Assembly (NCBI RefSeq): GCF_900114465.1
Contig: NZ_FOTD01000020.1
Span: forward strand, 1 to 44,609
Direction of reading: 5' to 3'
DNA: 44,609 nt
Origin: Trichococcus palustris
GTDB lineage: Bacteria > Bacillota > Bacilli > Lactobacillales > Aerococcaceae
Positions 1-9,387 of this stretch are shown one piece after another (within the stretch, counting starts at the first letter, position 1; the number at the start of each line of letters is the position of its first letter). The notes under the pieces are model-generated. The model had not been told where the DNA came from, did no database searches, and was given only the letters and a program-made list of their open reading frames with translations. A program made the position numbers and the translations under genes.

Positions 1-1
1 C

Positions 2-334
2 GAGGATCTACAGGTTTCCAACCTGGTCAAAAACCACAAGCTTGCAAAAGCCATCAGCGACTCCAGTTGGTCCCAATTCCGGTCCATGCTGGAATACAAG
101 GCGATTTGGTACGGCAAACAGATTGTTGTGATCGCTAGAAATTTTCCGTCCAGCCAACTGTGTTCCGGCTGCGGATACCAAAATAAAGACGTGAAGAATC
201 TTGCCGTCCGTGAATGGGATTGCCCGGAATGCCACACCCACCATGACCGGGATCTGAACGCAAGCATCAATATCAAGAATGAAGCCTTAAGGCTTCTAAC
301 CGCAGGAATCTGCGGGGATAGCCTACTCACTTAA
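2..334 (+). CDS. tnpB: TnpB RNA-guided nuclease, C-terminal part (partial)
   Basis: Partial at the window edge; the reading frame is open from base 2. TnpB is the RNA-guided RuvC-type nuclease of IS200/IS605 elements and helps retain the element at its site. The visible part carries the zinc finger (CSGCG, then [11 protein letters not shown]) followed by [10 protein letters not shown], whose Asp is the last RuvC catalytic residue. The stop TAA is at 332-334. The N-terminal and first RuvC segments lie outside the window, so it cannot be judged whether the gene is intact. Confidence 0.9.
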   Translation, partial: EDLQVSNLVKNHKLAKAISDSSWSQFRSMLEYKAIWYGKQIVVIARNFPSSQLCSGCGYQNKDVKNLAVREWDCPECHTHHDRDLNASINIKNEALRLLTAGICGDSLLT

Positions 335-403
335 CCGGGGGATACTTCGGTGTTCGTAGGAATCCCCCACCTCTAAGCAAATGCGTAGGTGGGGGTAGTT
401 CAA
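335..403 (+). ncRNA. right end / predicted omega-RNA 3' scaffold of the tnpB element
   Basis: In this family the 3' end of tnpB plus the right end is transcribed as the guide (omega) RNA. The scaffold stops exactly at the element border, and the flanking DNA supplies the guide. Here the border is 403, so the guide would begin with GCGATACTAGTGATCG at 404. The hairpin at 363-395 would be the last scaffold stem. This is inferred from family knowledge; no expression data can be seen here. Confidence 0.5.
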
Positions 404-1206
404 GCGATACTAGTGATCGTTTTTTCTTCCTCTACAACCAATTCTTTTGCAGATTCGTACTTTTTAGTTAATAACCGGGTTGTCAGCCATACTGTAATAG
501 GTATGATTAAGGTAGAACCAAATCCGATAATGAGGGTAGCCAGTATTTCTGAACTGAAAACTTTGGAATTTACAGCTTCGCCAAAAGAATAGTTTAAATC
601 TCTAAAATATAGCAGCAAAGATAAGTAACCCCCAATAAACGAAAATAATAAAGTATTTGCCGTTGTTCCCAAAATATCTTTGCCTATTGTTATCCCTGAG
701 CGAGAAAGTTCAGATCGCTTCATCAACGGATTGTTAACATAAACTTCATTCATAGCGGATGAAATGGAGATAGCCGTATCAGTAAGCGCAGCAATTGTCC
801 CCATTACCATTGTACAGATGCCTATAACCCTGTAATCCACATCAACATAGAAAGAAAACGTGTTGAACTCCTCAATCTCTTCTACACCAAAGCCTTGAAT
901 CATCGCTTTTTGATGGAACAAAACAATTAACAAAAACAAAATTGCGATTGTGATTCCAGTAGAACATAAAGCCATTTTCGTTTTAATGTTTATTCCATTT
1001 ACAAAAAATAAATTAATGTAGCTGACTACGGCGCAGGTAATCAAAGTGACCAAAATGGCATTGGCGTTATTAACCATCAGCATAATTGCTAGGAAAAGCA
1101 CCCCAAGATTCAAAAATAGCGAAAGGAAAGAGGTGGTTCCCCGTTCACCGCCAATAATCCTCATGAGAACAAATAAAATAAGGGCTAAGACTAACAATAC
1201 ACTCAT
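400..1206 (-). CDS. YibE/F-like membrane protein, second of a pair
   Basis: A 268-residue protein with about seven hydrophobic segments, of the YibE/F family (integral membrane proteins with no firm biochemical role). Its start overlaps the stop of the upstream YibE/F gene in a TAATG arrangement, so the two are probably translationally coupled. The sequence GTMAALTDTAISISSAMNEV resembles the matching segment of its partner (GAVMDVAIMISSSIYEL), marking the conserved core. The stop codon TGA (402-400) is made from the terminal TTCAA of the inserted tnpB element, so the native C-terminus has probably been replaced, though by only a few residues judging from the remaining length. Confidence 0.8.
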   Translation of the reverse strand: MSVLLVLALILFVLMRIIGGERGTTSFLSLFLNLGVLFLAIMLMVNNANAILVTLITCAVVSYINLFFVNGINIKTKMALCSTGITIAILFLLIVLFHQKAMIQGFGVEEIEEFNTFSFYVDVDYRVIGICTMVMGTIAALTDTAISISSAMNEVYVNNPLMKRSELSRSGITIGKDILGTTANTLLFSFIGGYLSLLLYFRDLNYSFGEAVNSKVFSSEILATLIIGFGSTLIIPITVWLTTRLLTKKYESAKELVVEEEKTITSIA

Positions 1207-2324
1207 TATTTAGTGGCCTCCTTTTTACGTATCAATCCAACGCAAGTATATAACCCTATCGGAACAGTCAAGACAATCCCAATCCCCCCAGCAAGTGCAC
1301 GCGCCAGCTCCAATGGAAGATTCATCGAAAAAGTGAACCCAATGGTGGAACCATTTTCCAAGTAAAGGATCATCATCGGAATAGTGCCACTGACATAAGC
1401 AAACAACAGGACATTTGCCATGGTGCCCATAATATCCTTTCCAATTTCACGCCCCGATGCAATCAGCTCTTTGTTGCTTATCGCGTTATTCTTTTCATGT
1501 AATTCGTAGATAGATGAAGATATCATAATGGCCACATCCATTACAGCACCTAATGATCCCACTAAAACGCTAGCAATGAATACTTTGGGCGGTGATTGCG
1601 TCGCAAATTCCATTCCTTCATAATGTAGACCGTTTCCGGATGTCGCTTGAATGACTGCATAAGCTATCAGTAATGTAAGAAACGTGCTGATCAAAGTTGC
1701 AATAATTGCGGCGTAAGTCTTCTCATTTCTCCCGCTTACTAAAAGAAGCGAAAATAATGTGCATAGGATAACTGCGCCACTGCAAACTAGCAACAGATGG
1801 TTATTTTCGTTATATTCATATATATCCAACGCAAAATGAAAAACAACGATGTTCATAACGATACTTAAAATCGAGAATAACCCCTGTCTTCTCCCGACGA
1901 TGAGTAAAGAGAGGACGAACAACCCTACCATCACAGCTATATATTTGTCGCGCTTCACTCCCGTTATTTTCCCCGTTAGGCCGGCATCTGAATCAATTGA
2001 AACGAACAATTCATCCCCCACATTATATTTCTGACCGTATACCTTGAAAGAGGTGTAGCTATTCTCCAAAGTAATCAGTTGGCCTTTTTGAGAACCATTC
2101 ATCCGTTCAGCGGTCAAATTTTGATTATATATAATCTCTTTATTTTGATTTCCACCAATGGTCTCCGTTTTGTTGATGAATTCGGTTGTTTTTACCTTAA
2201 CTATTGGCTGCGTGTACAAATCATAATCGTGATAGATGCATACAATCATTACAATTAGGACCAGCGTTGCCAAAAAATAAAGCCATTTATGATTTAACTG
2301 TATTTTTTCTAACTTTAATTTCAC
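1206..2324 (-). CDS. YibE/F family membrane protein, first of a pair
   Basis: YibE/F family protein with one N-terminal transmembrane helix, a roughly 95-residue extracytoplasmic domain, then several membrane helices. I place the start at GTG 2324 (372 residues) because GGAGG lies seven bases before it. An ATG at 2369 is in frame but has no ribosome binding site and would add a charged, Cys-containing leader that does not look like a signal anchor. The gene is followed without a gap by a second, shorter family member; such pairs are common in Firmicutes. Function is unknown; a role in transport or envelope homeostasis is only a guess. Confidence 0.8.
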   Translation of the reverse strand: MKLKLEKIQLNHKWLYFLATLVLIVMIVCIYHDYDLYTQPIVKVKTTEFINKTETIGGNQNKEIIYNQNLTAERMNGSQKGQLITLENSYTSFKVYGQKYNVGDELFVSIDSDAGLTGKITGVKRDKYIAVMVGLFVLSLLIVGRRQGLFSILSIVMNIVVFHFALDIYEYNENNHLLLVCSGAVILCTLFSLLLVSGRNEKTYAAIIATLISTFLTLLIAYAVIQATSGNGLHYEGMEFATQSPPKVFIASVLVGSLGAVMDVAIMISSSIYELHEKNNAISNKELIASGREIGKDIMGTMANVLLFAYVSGTIPMMILYLENGSTIGFTFSMNLPLELARALAGGIGIVLTVPIGLYTCVGLIRKKEATK

Positions 2325-2555
2325 AAAGAAACCTCCACACAAACGTGATAACATCTTCAACATAATCAAAAATAATTCCGTACCCCGCTTTCCTTAAAAT
2401 GAACTTGGCATCAGGTGTCAAGCAGAGCCGATTAATTCAGCTTGTATATATCATTATTTATAGTGCTGGCATTCGTGTGCCGCATAATTACATAATGATA
2501 TCGGAAGTTCTTTATTGTTGCAAGAAGAACTAGAAATGTCAACACTTCCTAGACG

Positions 2556-2607
2556 AAAAAAAGGTTGCCATCCCTTAAGATAAAATCTTATCGGATAGCA
2601 ACCTTTT
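2556..2607 (-). terminator. intrinsic terminator downstream of the Mg2+ ATPase
   Basis: On the minus strand, AAAAGGTTGCTATCC pairs imperfectly with GGGATGGCAACCTTTT and is followed by a T run. It lies about 90 bases after the ATPase stop and ahead of the YibE/F pair, so it separates the two transcription units. Confidence 0.85.
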
Positions 2608-2694
2608 CTCTATTCTATGTTTTAGCAGGATGCCTTACTACTGCGGGAATGCATGTGCCGATATCGACTCCAATCCTTTCGCGGCATTCCATTT

Positions 2695-5451
2695 TCATAG
2701 CCATTCGCCAAAGCGTTTGATGTAGATTTTTTTCATTCCTGTGACCAAAAGCATGTAAAGTATGACCGTTATGGCAAGGAAAGGCCAATAATACCCCGGT
2801 AATACAGTAAGCCCAATCGTGCTTCCCAATGGTGTAAATGGAATAATGGATACCAAGGCAATCCCGATTGTCGTTAACGTTATCACAGGGAAAGAGGCTC
2901 GACTTTGAATGAAAGGAATTTTTGGTGTCCGAATCATGTGGATGACCAGTGTCTGACTCCACATGGATTCAATAAACCAACCTGCTTGGAACATTGCGAT
3001 ATAAAGCGCACGCGTTGTTACATCCGAAGTGGGGATTTGCGTGAATAATACCCCGTTGGAAGTAAACATCGGACAAATCACAAAATACATAAGCAAGTAA
3101 GTGCTGATATCGAAAATGGAACTGATGGGACCAATGCGTACCATAAATTTGCTCACTGAAGCTGCATTCCATGTACGTGGTTTTTTCAGAAATTCTGTAT
3201 CAACGTTATCCCAAGGAATTGTAGTACAGGAGATGTCGTAGATAAGATTAAGAAGAATCAGCTGTACACTCATCATCGGCAAAAATGGAATGAAAGCACT
3301 GGCTACTAACACAGAAAACATATTCCCAAAGTTAGAAGATGCAGTCATCTTGATGTATTTGATCATGTTTGCGTAGGTTTTGCGTCCTTCAATAATTCCT
3401 TCTTCCAAAACCATCAAATCTTTTTCCAACAAAATGACATCCGCAGATTCTTTTGCAATATCTACCGCTGTATCAACCGAAATGCCGATATCTGCAGCTT
3501 TCATTGCGGCCGCGTCATTAATGCCATCCCCCATGAAGCCAACCGTATGTCCGTTTTCTCTAAGCATTTCCACAACACGCACTTTTTGATCTGGGGAAAG
3601 CTTTGCGAAGACGGTGGTTATCTCCACTTTTTCTCGTAACACACTATCATCCATTTTTTCTAAATCGGAGCCCAATAAAATATTTTGGGCTTCTAACCCT
3701 ACTTGCCTGCAAATACTGCGCGTTACTTTATCATTGTCGCCAGTCAGTATTTTAGTGGTTACCCCGTATTCCAGCAGTGCTTGGATAGCCTTTTTAGTTG
3801 TTTCTTTTGGTGGATCAAGGAAAGCAAGGTAGCCAATTAATACCATTTCGCATTCATCTTTCACTCCAAATGCACCTACAGGAGATGGATTGTTTTTTTG
3901 AGCGACTGCGATTACACGCATGCCGTCATCGTTAAGGTCATCCACAGTACGGATAATATCTTCCTTGACTTCTTCCGTTAACCGTTCTACTTTGCCTTTG
4001 TATTCGACATAGGTACAGATGGATAATATTTCTTCTACGGCACCTTTTGTAATCATTTGCGTCTTGCCATTTTTATCGGCAACCACCACACTCATGCGAC
4101 GGCGGCTGAAGTCGAAAGGAATTTCATCCACTTTCTTAAAAGCATCCATCAATGCCTTCAACTCTTCGTGGTGTTTGCTATCTTTTTTGGTGTGCTCAAT
4201 AATGGAGATGTCCATTAAATTTTTCAAGCCGGTTTGAAAATAACTGTTCAGAAAAGCATGGCGAAGAACACGAACATTTTTATTGCCATGGACATCCATA
4301 TGTTGTTCCAAAACAACTTTATCCATTGTCAAAGTACCCGTTTTATCTGTACAAAGAACATCAATGGCTCCAAAATTTTGCATGGAATTAAGGTTTTTTA
4401 TAATTGTTTTTTTCTTGGACATAGAGACTGCGCCTTTTGCCAAAGAAGTGGTCACAATCATCGGGAGCATTTCTGGCGTCAAACCGACCGCAATAGAAAT
4501 AGCAAACAAAAAAGCATGCGTCCAATCCTGTTTCGTAACCCCATTGACGAAAAATACGATTGGGACCATGATAAGCATAAAGCGGATCAATATCCACGAT
4601 ACTTCATTCACGCCCTTCTCAAAGCTGGTTTCAACAGGTTCTACTGCAATGGACTGCGCCATTGAGCCAAATATCGTATTGTCCCCCGTCGCAATGACAA
4701 TCGCTCTCGCCGAACCACTGATTACAGTGGTTCCCATGAAGGCAAGGTTAGGAGATTCAGTTACTGAGTCAACGTCCTGTTCCAATAGGGCAGGGGTTTT
4801 CTCAAGTGATTCACTTTCGCCCGTCAATGAAGCTTGGCTAATGAACAAATCTTTTGCTTCCATAATACGGATGTCAGCTGGAACCATGTCCCCTGCAGCT
4901 AAATAGATAATATCCCCAACCACTACTTCTTCTAAAGGGATTTCTTGTTTCCCGATTTCTTGTCGTTCAACACAAGTGGTCGTTGTAATCATTGCCAACA
5001 ATTTTTCGGCAGCATCTCCACTTCTGGCTTCTTGGACGAAGCGAAGTACTCCCGATATGATTACCATCGTTAAAATAATGACAACAGTCACAGCTTTCAC
5101 TTCTTCAGGGGTTCCTGCATGCAATGGTAAGTATATATCCGTAAAGGCTGATACAGCAGCTAAAAAGATTAAAATAACCGTAAAGGGATTAATAAATGCT
5201 TCTGTAATTCTTTTGAGAAGGCCTTTCTTTTCTTCTTTTGTAACGACATTTTCGCCATAAGTCGTTCTGTTCTCTTCAACAGCTTCTTCGGAAAGCCCGT
5301 TTGGCGTAGTATCCAGTTTATTCAACACCGCATCTACTGCGTTAGTTGCTGCGAAGCGCAATTTTTCATTTCTTTGCATTTTGCGTTCGTTTTGTTCTGC
5401 CGCTTTGTTGGCAGCTATTTTTTTTGAGACGCGTTCTCTCATTTTTACCAT
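2695..5451 (-). CDS. mgtA: Mg2+-importing P-type ATPase (MgtA/MgtB type)
   Basis: A 918-residue P3B-type ATPase that imports Mg2+ across the cytoplasmic membrane at the cost of ATP. Visible motifs are TGES of the actuator domain (210-213), the PEMLP bend in transmembrane helix 4 typical of MgtA/MgtB (326-330), the phosphorylation motif DKTGTLT (369-375), TGDND in the nucleotide domain, and [19 protein letters not shown] at the P-domain hinge. Length and helix pattern are normal for the family. The start ATG is preceded by AGGAGG at nine bases. The 5' leader contains an M-box riboswitch and terminator, so expression should be switched on by low Mg2+; this independently supports the substrate assignment. 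Confidence 0.95.
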   Translation of the reverse strand: MVKMRERVSKKIAANKAAEQNERKMQRNEKLRFAATNAVDAVLNKLDTTPNGLSEEAVEENRTTYGENVVTKEEKKGLLKRITEAFINPFTVILIFLAAVSAFTDIYLPLHAGTPEEVKAVTVVIILTMVIISGVLRFVQEARSGDAAEKLLAMITTTTCVERQEIGKQEIPLEEVVVGDIIYLAAGDMVPADIRIMEAKDLFISQASLTGESESLEKTPALLEQDVDSVTESPNLAFMGTTVISGSARAIVIATGDNTIFGSMAQSIAVEPVETSFEKGVNEVSWILIRFMLIMVPIVFFVNGVTKQDWTHAFLFAISIAVGLTPEMLPMIVTTSLAKGAVSMSKKKTIIKNLNSMQNFGAIDVLCTDKTGTLTMDKVVLEQHMDVHGNKNVRVLRHAFLNSYFQTGLKNLMDISIIEHTKKDSKHHEELKALMDAFKKVDEIPFDFSRRRMSVVVADKNGKTQMITKGAVEEILSICTYVEYKGKVERLTEEVKEDIIRTVDDLNDDGMRVIAVAQKNNPSPVGAFGVKDECEMVLIGYLAFLDPPKETTKKAIQALLEYGVTTKILTGDNDKVTRSICRQVGLEAQNILLGSDLEKMDDSVLREKVEITTVFAKLSPDQKVRVVEMLRENGHTVGFMGDGINDAAAMKAADIGISVDTAVDIAKESADVILLEKDLMVLEEGIIEGRKTYANMIKYIKMTASSNFGNMFSVLVASAFIPFLPMMSVQLILLNLIYDISCTTIPWDNVDTEFLKKPRTWNAASVSKFMVRIGPISSIFDISTYLLMYFVICPMFTSNGVLFTQIPTSDVTTRALYIAMFQAGWFIESMWSQTLVIHMIRTPKIPFIQSRASFPVITLTTIGIALVSIIPFTPLGSTIGLTVLPGYYWPFLAITVILYMLLVTGMKKIYIKRFGEWL

Positions 5452-5682
5452 TTGTCTATACCTCCTGTATTTACTTGCCTTTTAGAGACACTTAGGGATG
5501 ATTAAGACATAGGGGACAGAGTAAATTCATTTTATATTCAGTATTGGTCCGAAGAACAGATGCAAGTAGTTTGCGCCTGTCTTCTGTTTCTACATCGCCC
5601 TGTCGGCCCTATGCCCGTACTACTTCCCTCATCCATCCTTCTCACCTCACTTTTTCCGTTCATACTCATTGTTTCCGGCAAC

Positions 5683-5723
5683 AAAAAAAATCCCATACCA
5701 AAGCGCAAACAATGGTATGGGAT
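5683..5723 (-). terminator. riboswitch-controlled intrinsic terminator in the mgtA leader
   Basis: On the minus strand ATCCCATACCA (5723-5713) pairs perfectly with TGGTATGGGAT (5700-5690), followed by a run of eight T. It sits between the M-box and mgtA and is the expected expression platform: Mg2+-bound RNA allows the hairpin to form and stops transcription. Confidence 0.9.
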
Positions 5724-5775
5724 GATTATATCCATAAAAATACACAGCACAATTTTTTTAGTTGCACTGATGCCA

Positions 5776-5925
5776 CCGTTTGAGCTTTAGCTCTGCAGGG
5801 CGATGAAATTGCATTAGATGATACCTTGGTTTCGATATCGCCTGTTCAAACCTTCTCATGGTGTCTCCACCATTTCGCGGCAGCAATCCGTATCCCTGTA
5901 GTAGCCTTACCTACCGGAAATATTA
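5776..5925 (-). promoter_or_regulatory. M-box (ykoK/mgtE leader) Mg2+-sensing riboswitch
   Basis: The minus strand reads, in M-box order, AGGTAAGGCT, TTGCTGCCGCGAAATGG, GAGACACCATGAG, AAGGTTTGAACAGG, CGAAACCAAGG, TAATGCA and finally GAGCTAAAGCTC. These match the conserved core of the M-box RNA as I remember it. It directly precedes an intrinsic terminator and an MgtA-type ATPase, the classical target. High Mg2+ should fold the aptamer and terminate transcription. Borders are approximate. Confidence 0.9.
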
Positions 5926-5935
5926 AGTTCATCTA

Positions 5936-5964
5936 AAGATACTTCTATTATGCTTTCCTGTCAA
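5936..5964 (-). promoter_or_regulatory. promoter of the M-box/mgtA unit
   Basis: Minus-strand TTGACA (5964-5959), a 17-base spacer and TATCTT (5941-5936) form a good sigma-A promoter. Transcription would start near 5929, just ahead of the M-box. Confidence 0.75.
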
Positions 5965-6053
5965 TCTTTTCATTGATGATTAAACCAATTTTAGCATTAG
6001 CATGAAAGCAAATTCGAATGTTTCATTCCAGCTTTCGGCAATTCTTCTTTATT

Positions 6054-6815
6054 TTAGGCGATCGCTTTATTGAAGACACGGGTAGCCCAGGAAAAAGTCA
6101 AAATGGTTAATGGGATCAGGAATAAGAATGCTTCCCCAACTTTGGCTTCAAAAATATGACCGGAAGCAAGCAGGCGGCTGGCCTCAACCGCATAATAGGC
6201 CGGATTGATATGGGCAATATTTTGCAGCCATTTCGGTGCCAGTTCCATCGGCAACAGCATCCCTGACAATAATAGAATTGGTAAATTGATACCTTGCACG
6301 ATAGGTGAAAGACGATCTTCACTTTTTAAAATCATGCCAAGAGCATTGCCAAATGCCGAAGTAGTTATGAGGACTAGGCTAAGTATGACCAAGAGCAACA
6401 AATCCCCCCCTATATGGAGTTTAAAGCCAAATGGAATTGCCAGTAACACAAAGATAATGACGATCACCAGCATATTGACCAAATCATGCAAGACACGGCC
6501 TGCCAGAAGCGCAAAACGACTCGTTGGCGTCACCCTGAAACGTTCAATGACCCCATTGCGAACCTCATCAATAATGTCGTATCCGACAAAAAGTCCGCTC
6601 ATAAATGACTCAATCACCAGAAGTCCAGGTACAAAGTTATTCATGACATTACCGGAAGAGAAACTAGGTATGTTCGTTAATTTACTGAGGAGCGGCGAAA
6701 ACAGGGTCAAATAAAGGACCGGAGTCAACAATCTCATGATAATATAAATGGGATTCCGAAAAGTTTCCATCATCTTGCGCCGAAACATCAAGCCGGTATC
6801 GCGTATGATTTTCAT
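6054..6815 (-). CDS. ABC-2 type transporter permease
   Basis: A 253-residue membrane protein with six hydrophobic segments and an ABC-2 domain (DrrB/NodJ-like). It is the membrane half of an exporter whose ATPase is encoded just upstream with a four-base overlap, so the two form one operon and presumably one complex. The segment GYDIIDEVRNGVIERFRVTP is the usual conserved cytoplasmic loop of ABC-2 permeases. Substrates of this group are drugs, lipids or polysaccharides; nothing here identifies which. I saw no clear terminator immediately downstream. Confidence 0.85.
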   Translation of the reverse strand: MKIIRDTGLMFRRKMMETFRNPIYIIMRLLTPVLYLTLFSPLLSKLTNIPSFSSGNVMNNFVPGLLVIESFMSGLFVGYDIIDEVRNGVIERFRVTPTSRFALLAGRVLHDLVNMLVIVIIFVLLAIPFGFKLHIGGDLLLLVILSLVLITTSAFGNALGMILKSEDRLSPIVQGINLPILLLSGMLLPMELAPKWLQNIAHINPAYYAVEASRLLASGHIFEAKVGEAFLFLIPLTILTFSWATRVFNKAIA

Positions 6816-7798
6816 TTTTCTTTCCCTTCTTTCGCATTGAGGTCACGCAAGGAACGCCCCGTTTTGCGTAAAAAAACATCGTCAAGCGACGGTGCAGACA
6901 GCGTAATGTTCTTTAAAGTGATTTCCTGTTTTCCAAGCAGTTCCAACACTTCGGAAATGGCTTTCGCTCCATCATCAACATACAGGCGCAGATGATCACC
7001 GTCTTGGTTTACTTCGCGCATAAATGCGAATTTTTTCAAAAGCGGAATGATTTCAGGGGCCTTTTCTTCAAAATTGTCAATGCCTATCGTGATGCACTCC
7101 CCTGCAATTTGTTTTTTGAGTTCTTCAGGTGTGCCTTCGGCAACAATGCGCCCGTTATCTATGATGGCTATGTGATCACAAAGCGCGTCAGCTTCATCCA
7201 GATAATGGGTAGTCAAGAAAATAGTCGTACCCTCCTGCTGCAATTTTTTAATCTGCTCCCATAGATTAGCCCGATTTTGTGGGTCTAATCCGATCGTGGG
7301 TTCATCCAGAAATAGTACGGTCGGACGATTCATGAGCCCCAGCGCTACGTCAAGGCGGCGGCGTTGGCCACCGGAATAGGTGTTGACAATGCGATCAGCG
7401 AATTCCGACAAGTCCAAAAGTCTGATTAATTCCTCTGCGCGGGCAGTTGCTGCTGCAGTATTCATGCCGTAAAGTTGCCCTTGCAAGATAAGGTTTTCCT
7501 TACCAGTAGCCGGGCGATCCACTCCACCACTTTGGCTGACATAGCCAATATGGCTGCGCACTTTATTCGGCTCCTTCTTCACGTCTAGGCCAGCAACGAA
7601 AGCATCACCGGAATCCTGCACTAAAAGCGTGGTCAATATACGCAACACAGTGGTTTTCCCTGCGCCGTTCGGGCCTAAAAAGCCAAATATTTCACCTGAC
7701 TCAACCCTTAAATCAACGCCATCAACAGCCTTTACTGGCCCTTGCTTGGAAGGGAAATATTTTTTCAAATCTTGAATGACTACAACCTGTTTTTCCAT
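6812..7798 (-). CDS. ABC-2 exporter ATP-binding protein (DrrA-like)
   Basis: A 328-residue ATPase with Walker A GPNGAGKT (42-49), signature YSGGQRRR (141-148), Walker B VLFLDEP (161-167) and the H-loop histidine in TTHYLDEA. The C-terminal extension ending in SLDDVFLRKTG is typical of DrrA-type ATPases of drug or antibiotic exporters. I chose ATG 7798, which has AAGGATG upstream. The frame is open as far as 7894, but that start lacks a ribosome binding site and the added residues do not look like family sequence. It forms an operon with the overlapping ABC-2 permease. Confidence 0.9.
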   Translation of the reverse strand: MEKQVVVIQDLKKYFPSKQGPVKAVDGVDLRVESGEIFGFLGPNGAGKTTVLRILTTLLVQDSGDAFVAGLDVKKEPNKVRSHIGYVSQSGGVDRPATGKENLILQGQLYGMNTAAATARAEELIRLLDLSEFADRIVNTYSGGQRRRLDVALGLMNRPTVLFLDEPTIGLDPQNRANLWEQIKKLQQEGTTIFLTTHYLDEADALCDHIAIIDNGRIVAEGTPEELKKQIAGECITIGIDNFEEKAPEIIPLLKKFAFMREVNQDGDHLRLYVDDGAKAISEVLELLGKQEITLKNITLSAPSLDDVFLRKTGRSLRDLNAKEGKEK

Positions 7799-7907
7799 AA
7801 ACTCGCATCCTTTTCGATTCACAACATCCTGTCGATGATCCAAAAACACTGATAGTCCCACATGTTGAAATATCGCTGCCCTATTACTAGCCATCAGTCC
7901 TTTCCAA

Positions 7908-7929
7908 TAGGCAGTAAGGTGACTGCCTA
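7908..7929. promoter_or_regulatory. 22-bp palindrome upstream of the ABC exporter operon
   Basis: TAGGCAGT and ACTGCCTA form a perfect 8-bp inverted repeat around six central bases, about 110 bases before the ATPase start. The size suits a dimeric repressor operator. No regulator gene lies next to it and I could not assign a convincing promoter here, so the role is inferred. Confidence 0.45.
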
Positions 7930-8236
7930 CTGCTCCATATCTACTTTTCGGATTAATTTTACCACTTGAATGAGGGGGTAGCTACTTATTCGATTTTCTT
8001 TGAACCATTACGACAAATCCCTCATTGATCAGCATTTTTTCTTCGGTTGCTTCTTCCCAAAAAATCCGTTTTCATCATCATGGCAACAATTATTCGTTAC
8101 CAAAAAAGCATCGATTACCCCAGTTAGGAATAACCAATGCTTCTTATGTCTGTTTAAATAAAATTTCAGATCAATGTTTTGGGTAATGCAGTTTATCAGC
8201 ACCCTGCATCCTGGCGCATGACGTGCTTCCCTGCTT
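7930..8236. other. intergenic stretch without a supported gene
   Basis: Between the exporter's palindrome and the PAP2 gene. It is AT-rich. A minus-strand open frame of 79 codons (8029-8268) overlaps the 3' end of the PAP2 gene, has no ribosome binding site and resembles nothing I know. No terminator or RNA structure was recognised. Confidence 0.4.
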
Positions 8237-8911
8237 CTATTGCGGAACCGAAAGGGCTGGAAGAGCACTTTTGCGATTCAAGTAATACAGGTAGCTTCCG
8301 GTTGATACATTAACCAACGCCATGCCTAAACAAAAGCCACCCACCACATCACTAGGATAGTGGACGCCAAGATATACGCGGGAATACATAATTAGCCAAA
8401 TCCATGCCAAGCAAGCGATAAATAAGACCGCTTTTTGAAAGGACTTTTTCAAATACAACATGCCCATCATTATCAATAGTCCGAAGAATACAGTCGTGCC
8501 AGATGAATGTCCGCTAGGAAAGCTGAATCCTGTTTCGGCAATCAATTGTTGAAGCGGACGTTCCCGTCCGACAATAAATTTGAACAGAAGCGGAATGGCA
8601 GCTCCACCGATCAGCATAGTCGATCCGAACCAGATGGCTGCGGATTTAAGTTTCTTAAACCAAAGGACACACACCATAACAAAGGTCAAGAATCCCACTG
8701 TGGGAACCCCGCCTACATTGGTGATAGCAATAAATAAACTGGTTTTCCCAGCAGTCAATGAAGACCGCAAGATGAGGTTCCAATACGAATCAAAACCGGC
8801 CAACCATGTGGTTTCACCTACAACATTCACTAACAGAAAAGTGAACAGGATGGCAAAGAGTCCTCCTACGGTAAAATAAGGGATGGCATTTTTTTCCTTT
8901 TCTTTAATCAC
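8237..8911 (-). CDS. PAP2-family membrane phosphatase
   Basis: A 224-residue integral membrane phosphatase of the PAP2 (phosphatidic acid phosphatase 2) superfamily, acting on lipid phosphates such as phosphatidate, PGP or undecaprenyl pyrophosphate at the membrane. All three signature motifs are present: KFIVGRERP (111-119), PSGH (132-135) and SRVYLGVHYPSD (177-188), with about six membrane helices. I prefer GTG 8911 because GGAGG lies seven bases upstream; an in-frame ATG at 8944 overlaps that ribosome binding site region and lacks one of its own. Exact substrate cannot be deduced. Confidence 0.85.
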   Translation of the reverse strand: MIKEKEKNAIPYFTVGGLFAILFTFLLVNVVGETTWLAGFDSYWNLILRSSLTAGKTSLFIAITNVGGVPTVGFLTFVMVCVLWFKKLKSAAIWFGSTMLIGGAAIPLLFKFIVGRERPLQQLIAETGFSFPSGHSSGTTVFFGLLIMMGMLYLKKSFQKAVLFIACLAWIWLIMYSRVYLGVHYPSDVVGGFCLGMALVNVSTGSYLYYLNRKSALPALSVPQ

Positions 8912-9263
8912 ATCTATACCTCCAAAAGCTTTGTAGATAGACAATTTACGTTTGCACTGACAATAATCCGAATGAGTGTTTTTGCCGATGATTTAGGAAG
9001 AATTGGCCAAGGAATATCATGCCCTTCACCTTGGAAAACCACCATCATAATAGCCGTGCTCCTTCTTAGCTATCTATGAGTATACGTTTTAGTTCTAAAT
9101 ATCTCATGCGAAAATTCTAAACAATTTATAAATTCAAAAAAACAAGCTGCGAGTTTTCGTTTTTGGGTAGGATTTGTCTTTCAGAAGACTCCAGCAATGA
9201 GCTAGATGGCATAGTATTTTGTACTAAAATGGGAGAAGTGCACTGCCTATAGCCAATCAACGG
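8912..9263. other. intergenic stretch without a supported gene
   Basis: The gap between the PAP2 gene and the hairpin downstream of the thiamine-precursor operon. I see no credible coding frame, RNA gene or repeat here beyond the PAP2 ribosome binding site. Confidence 0.4.
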
Positions 9264-9309
9264 ACAAAGAAGTGCAAGCCACTTATACCAGCAGCCTGCA
9301 CTTCTTTGT
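9264..9309. repeat. perfect 13-bp inverted repeat, 20-base loop
   Basis: ACAAAGAAGTGCA (9264-9276) and TGCACTTCTTTGT (9297-9309) can form a hairpin about 80 bases after the thiZ stop. It may end thi operon transcripts or stabilise their 3' ends. On the minus strand it lacks a clear T run, so a classical terminator is uncertain. Confidence 0.5.
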
Positions 9310-9387
9310 TTGGTTCTGTTCTCTTTTTTCGGTAATTTTGGTAGTTCCCCCGAGAATATTGATTTCACACCATTCTCGCTAAAATAT

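Larger units (their letters stand above)
1..403 (+). mobile_element. IS200/IS605-type tnpB element, 3' part only
   Basis: The element enters from outside the window and ends at base 403 in TTCAA, the kind of right-end cleavage tetranucleotide known for IS605 elements. Bases 271-402 reappear as a reverse complement at 44478-44609 with three mismatches by eye. The two copies diverge immediately after TTCAA, which fixes the right end. A subterminal imperfect hairpin (CCCCCACCT ... AGGTGGGGG, 363-395) is typical of these ends. The element runs into the 3' end of the YibE/F gene. Confidence 0.85.

Noticed and set aside
4234-4906. Long plus-strand open frames opposite the Mg2+ ATPase, FtsH and JetC genes
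   Set aside because: They are antisense shadows of conserved coding sequence, without ribosome binding sites or family motifs.
5538-5750. 70-codon minus-strand frame in the mgtA leader as a leader peptide
   Set aside because: It spans the riboswitch terminator and lacks a ribosome binding site; the M-box explains the region.
7799-7894. N-terminal extension of the ABC exporter ATPase
   Set aside because: No ribosome binding site at 7894 and the added residues do not resemble ABC ATPases.
8029-8268. 79-codon minus-strand frame
   Set aside because: Overlaps the end of the PAP2 gene, no ribosome binding site, no family resemblance.
9126-9368. 80-codon minus-strand open frame
   Set aside because: It runs straight through the perfect hairpin at 9264-9309, has no ribosome binding site and no recognisable family.
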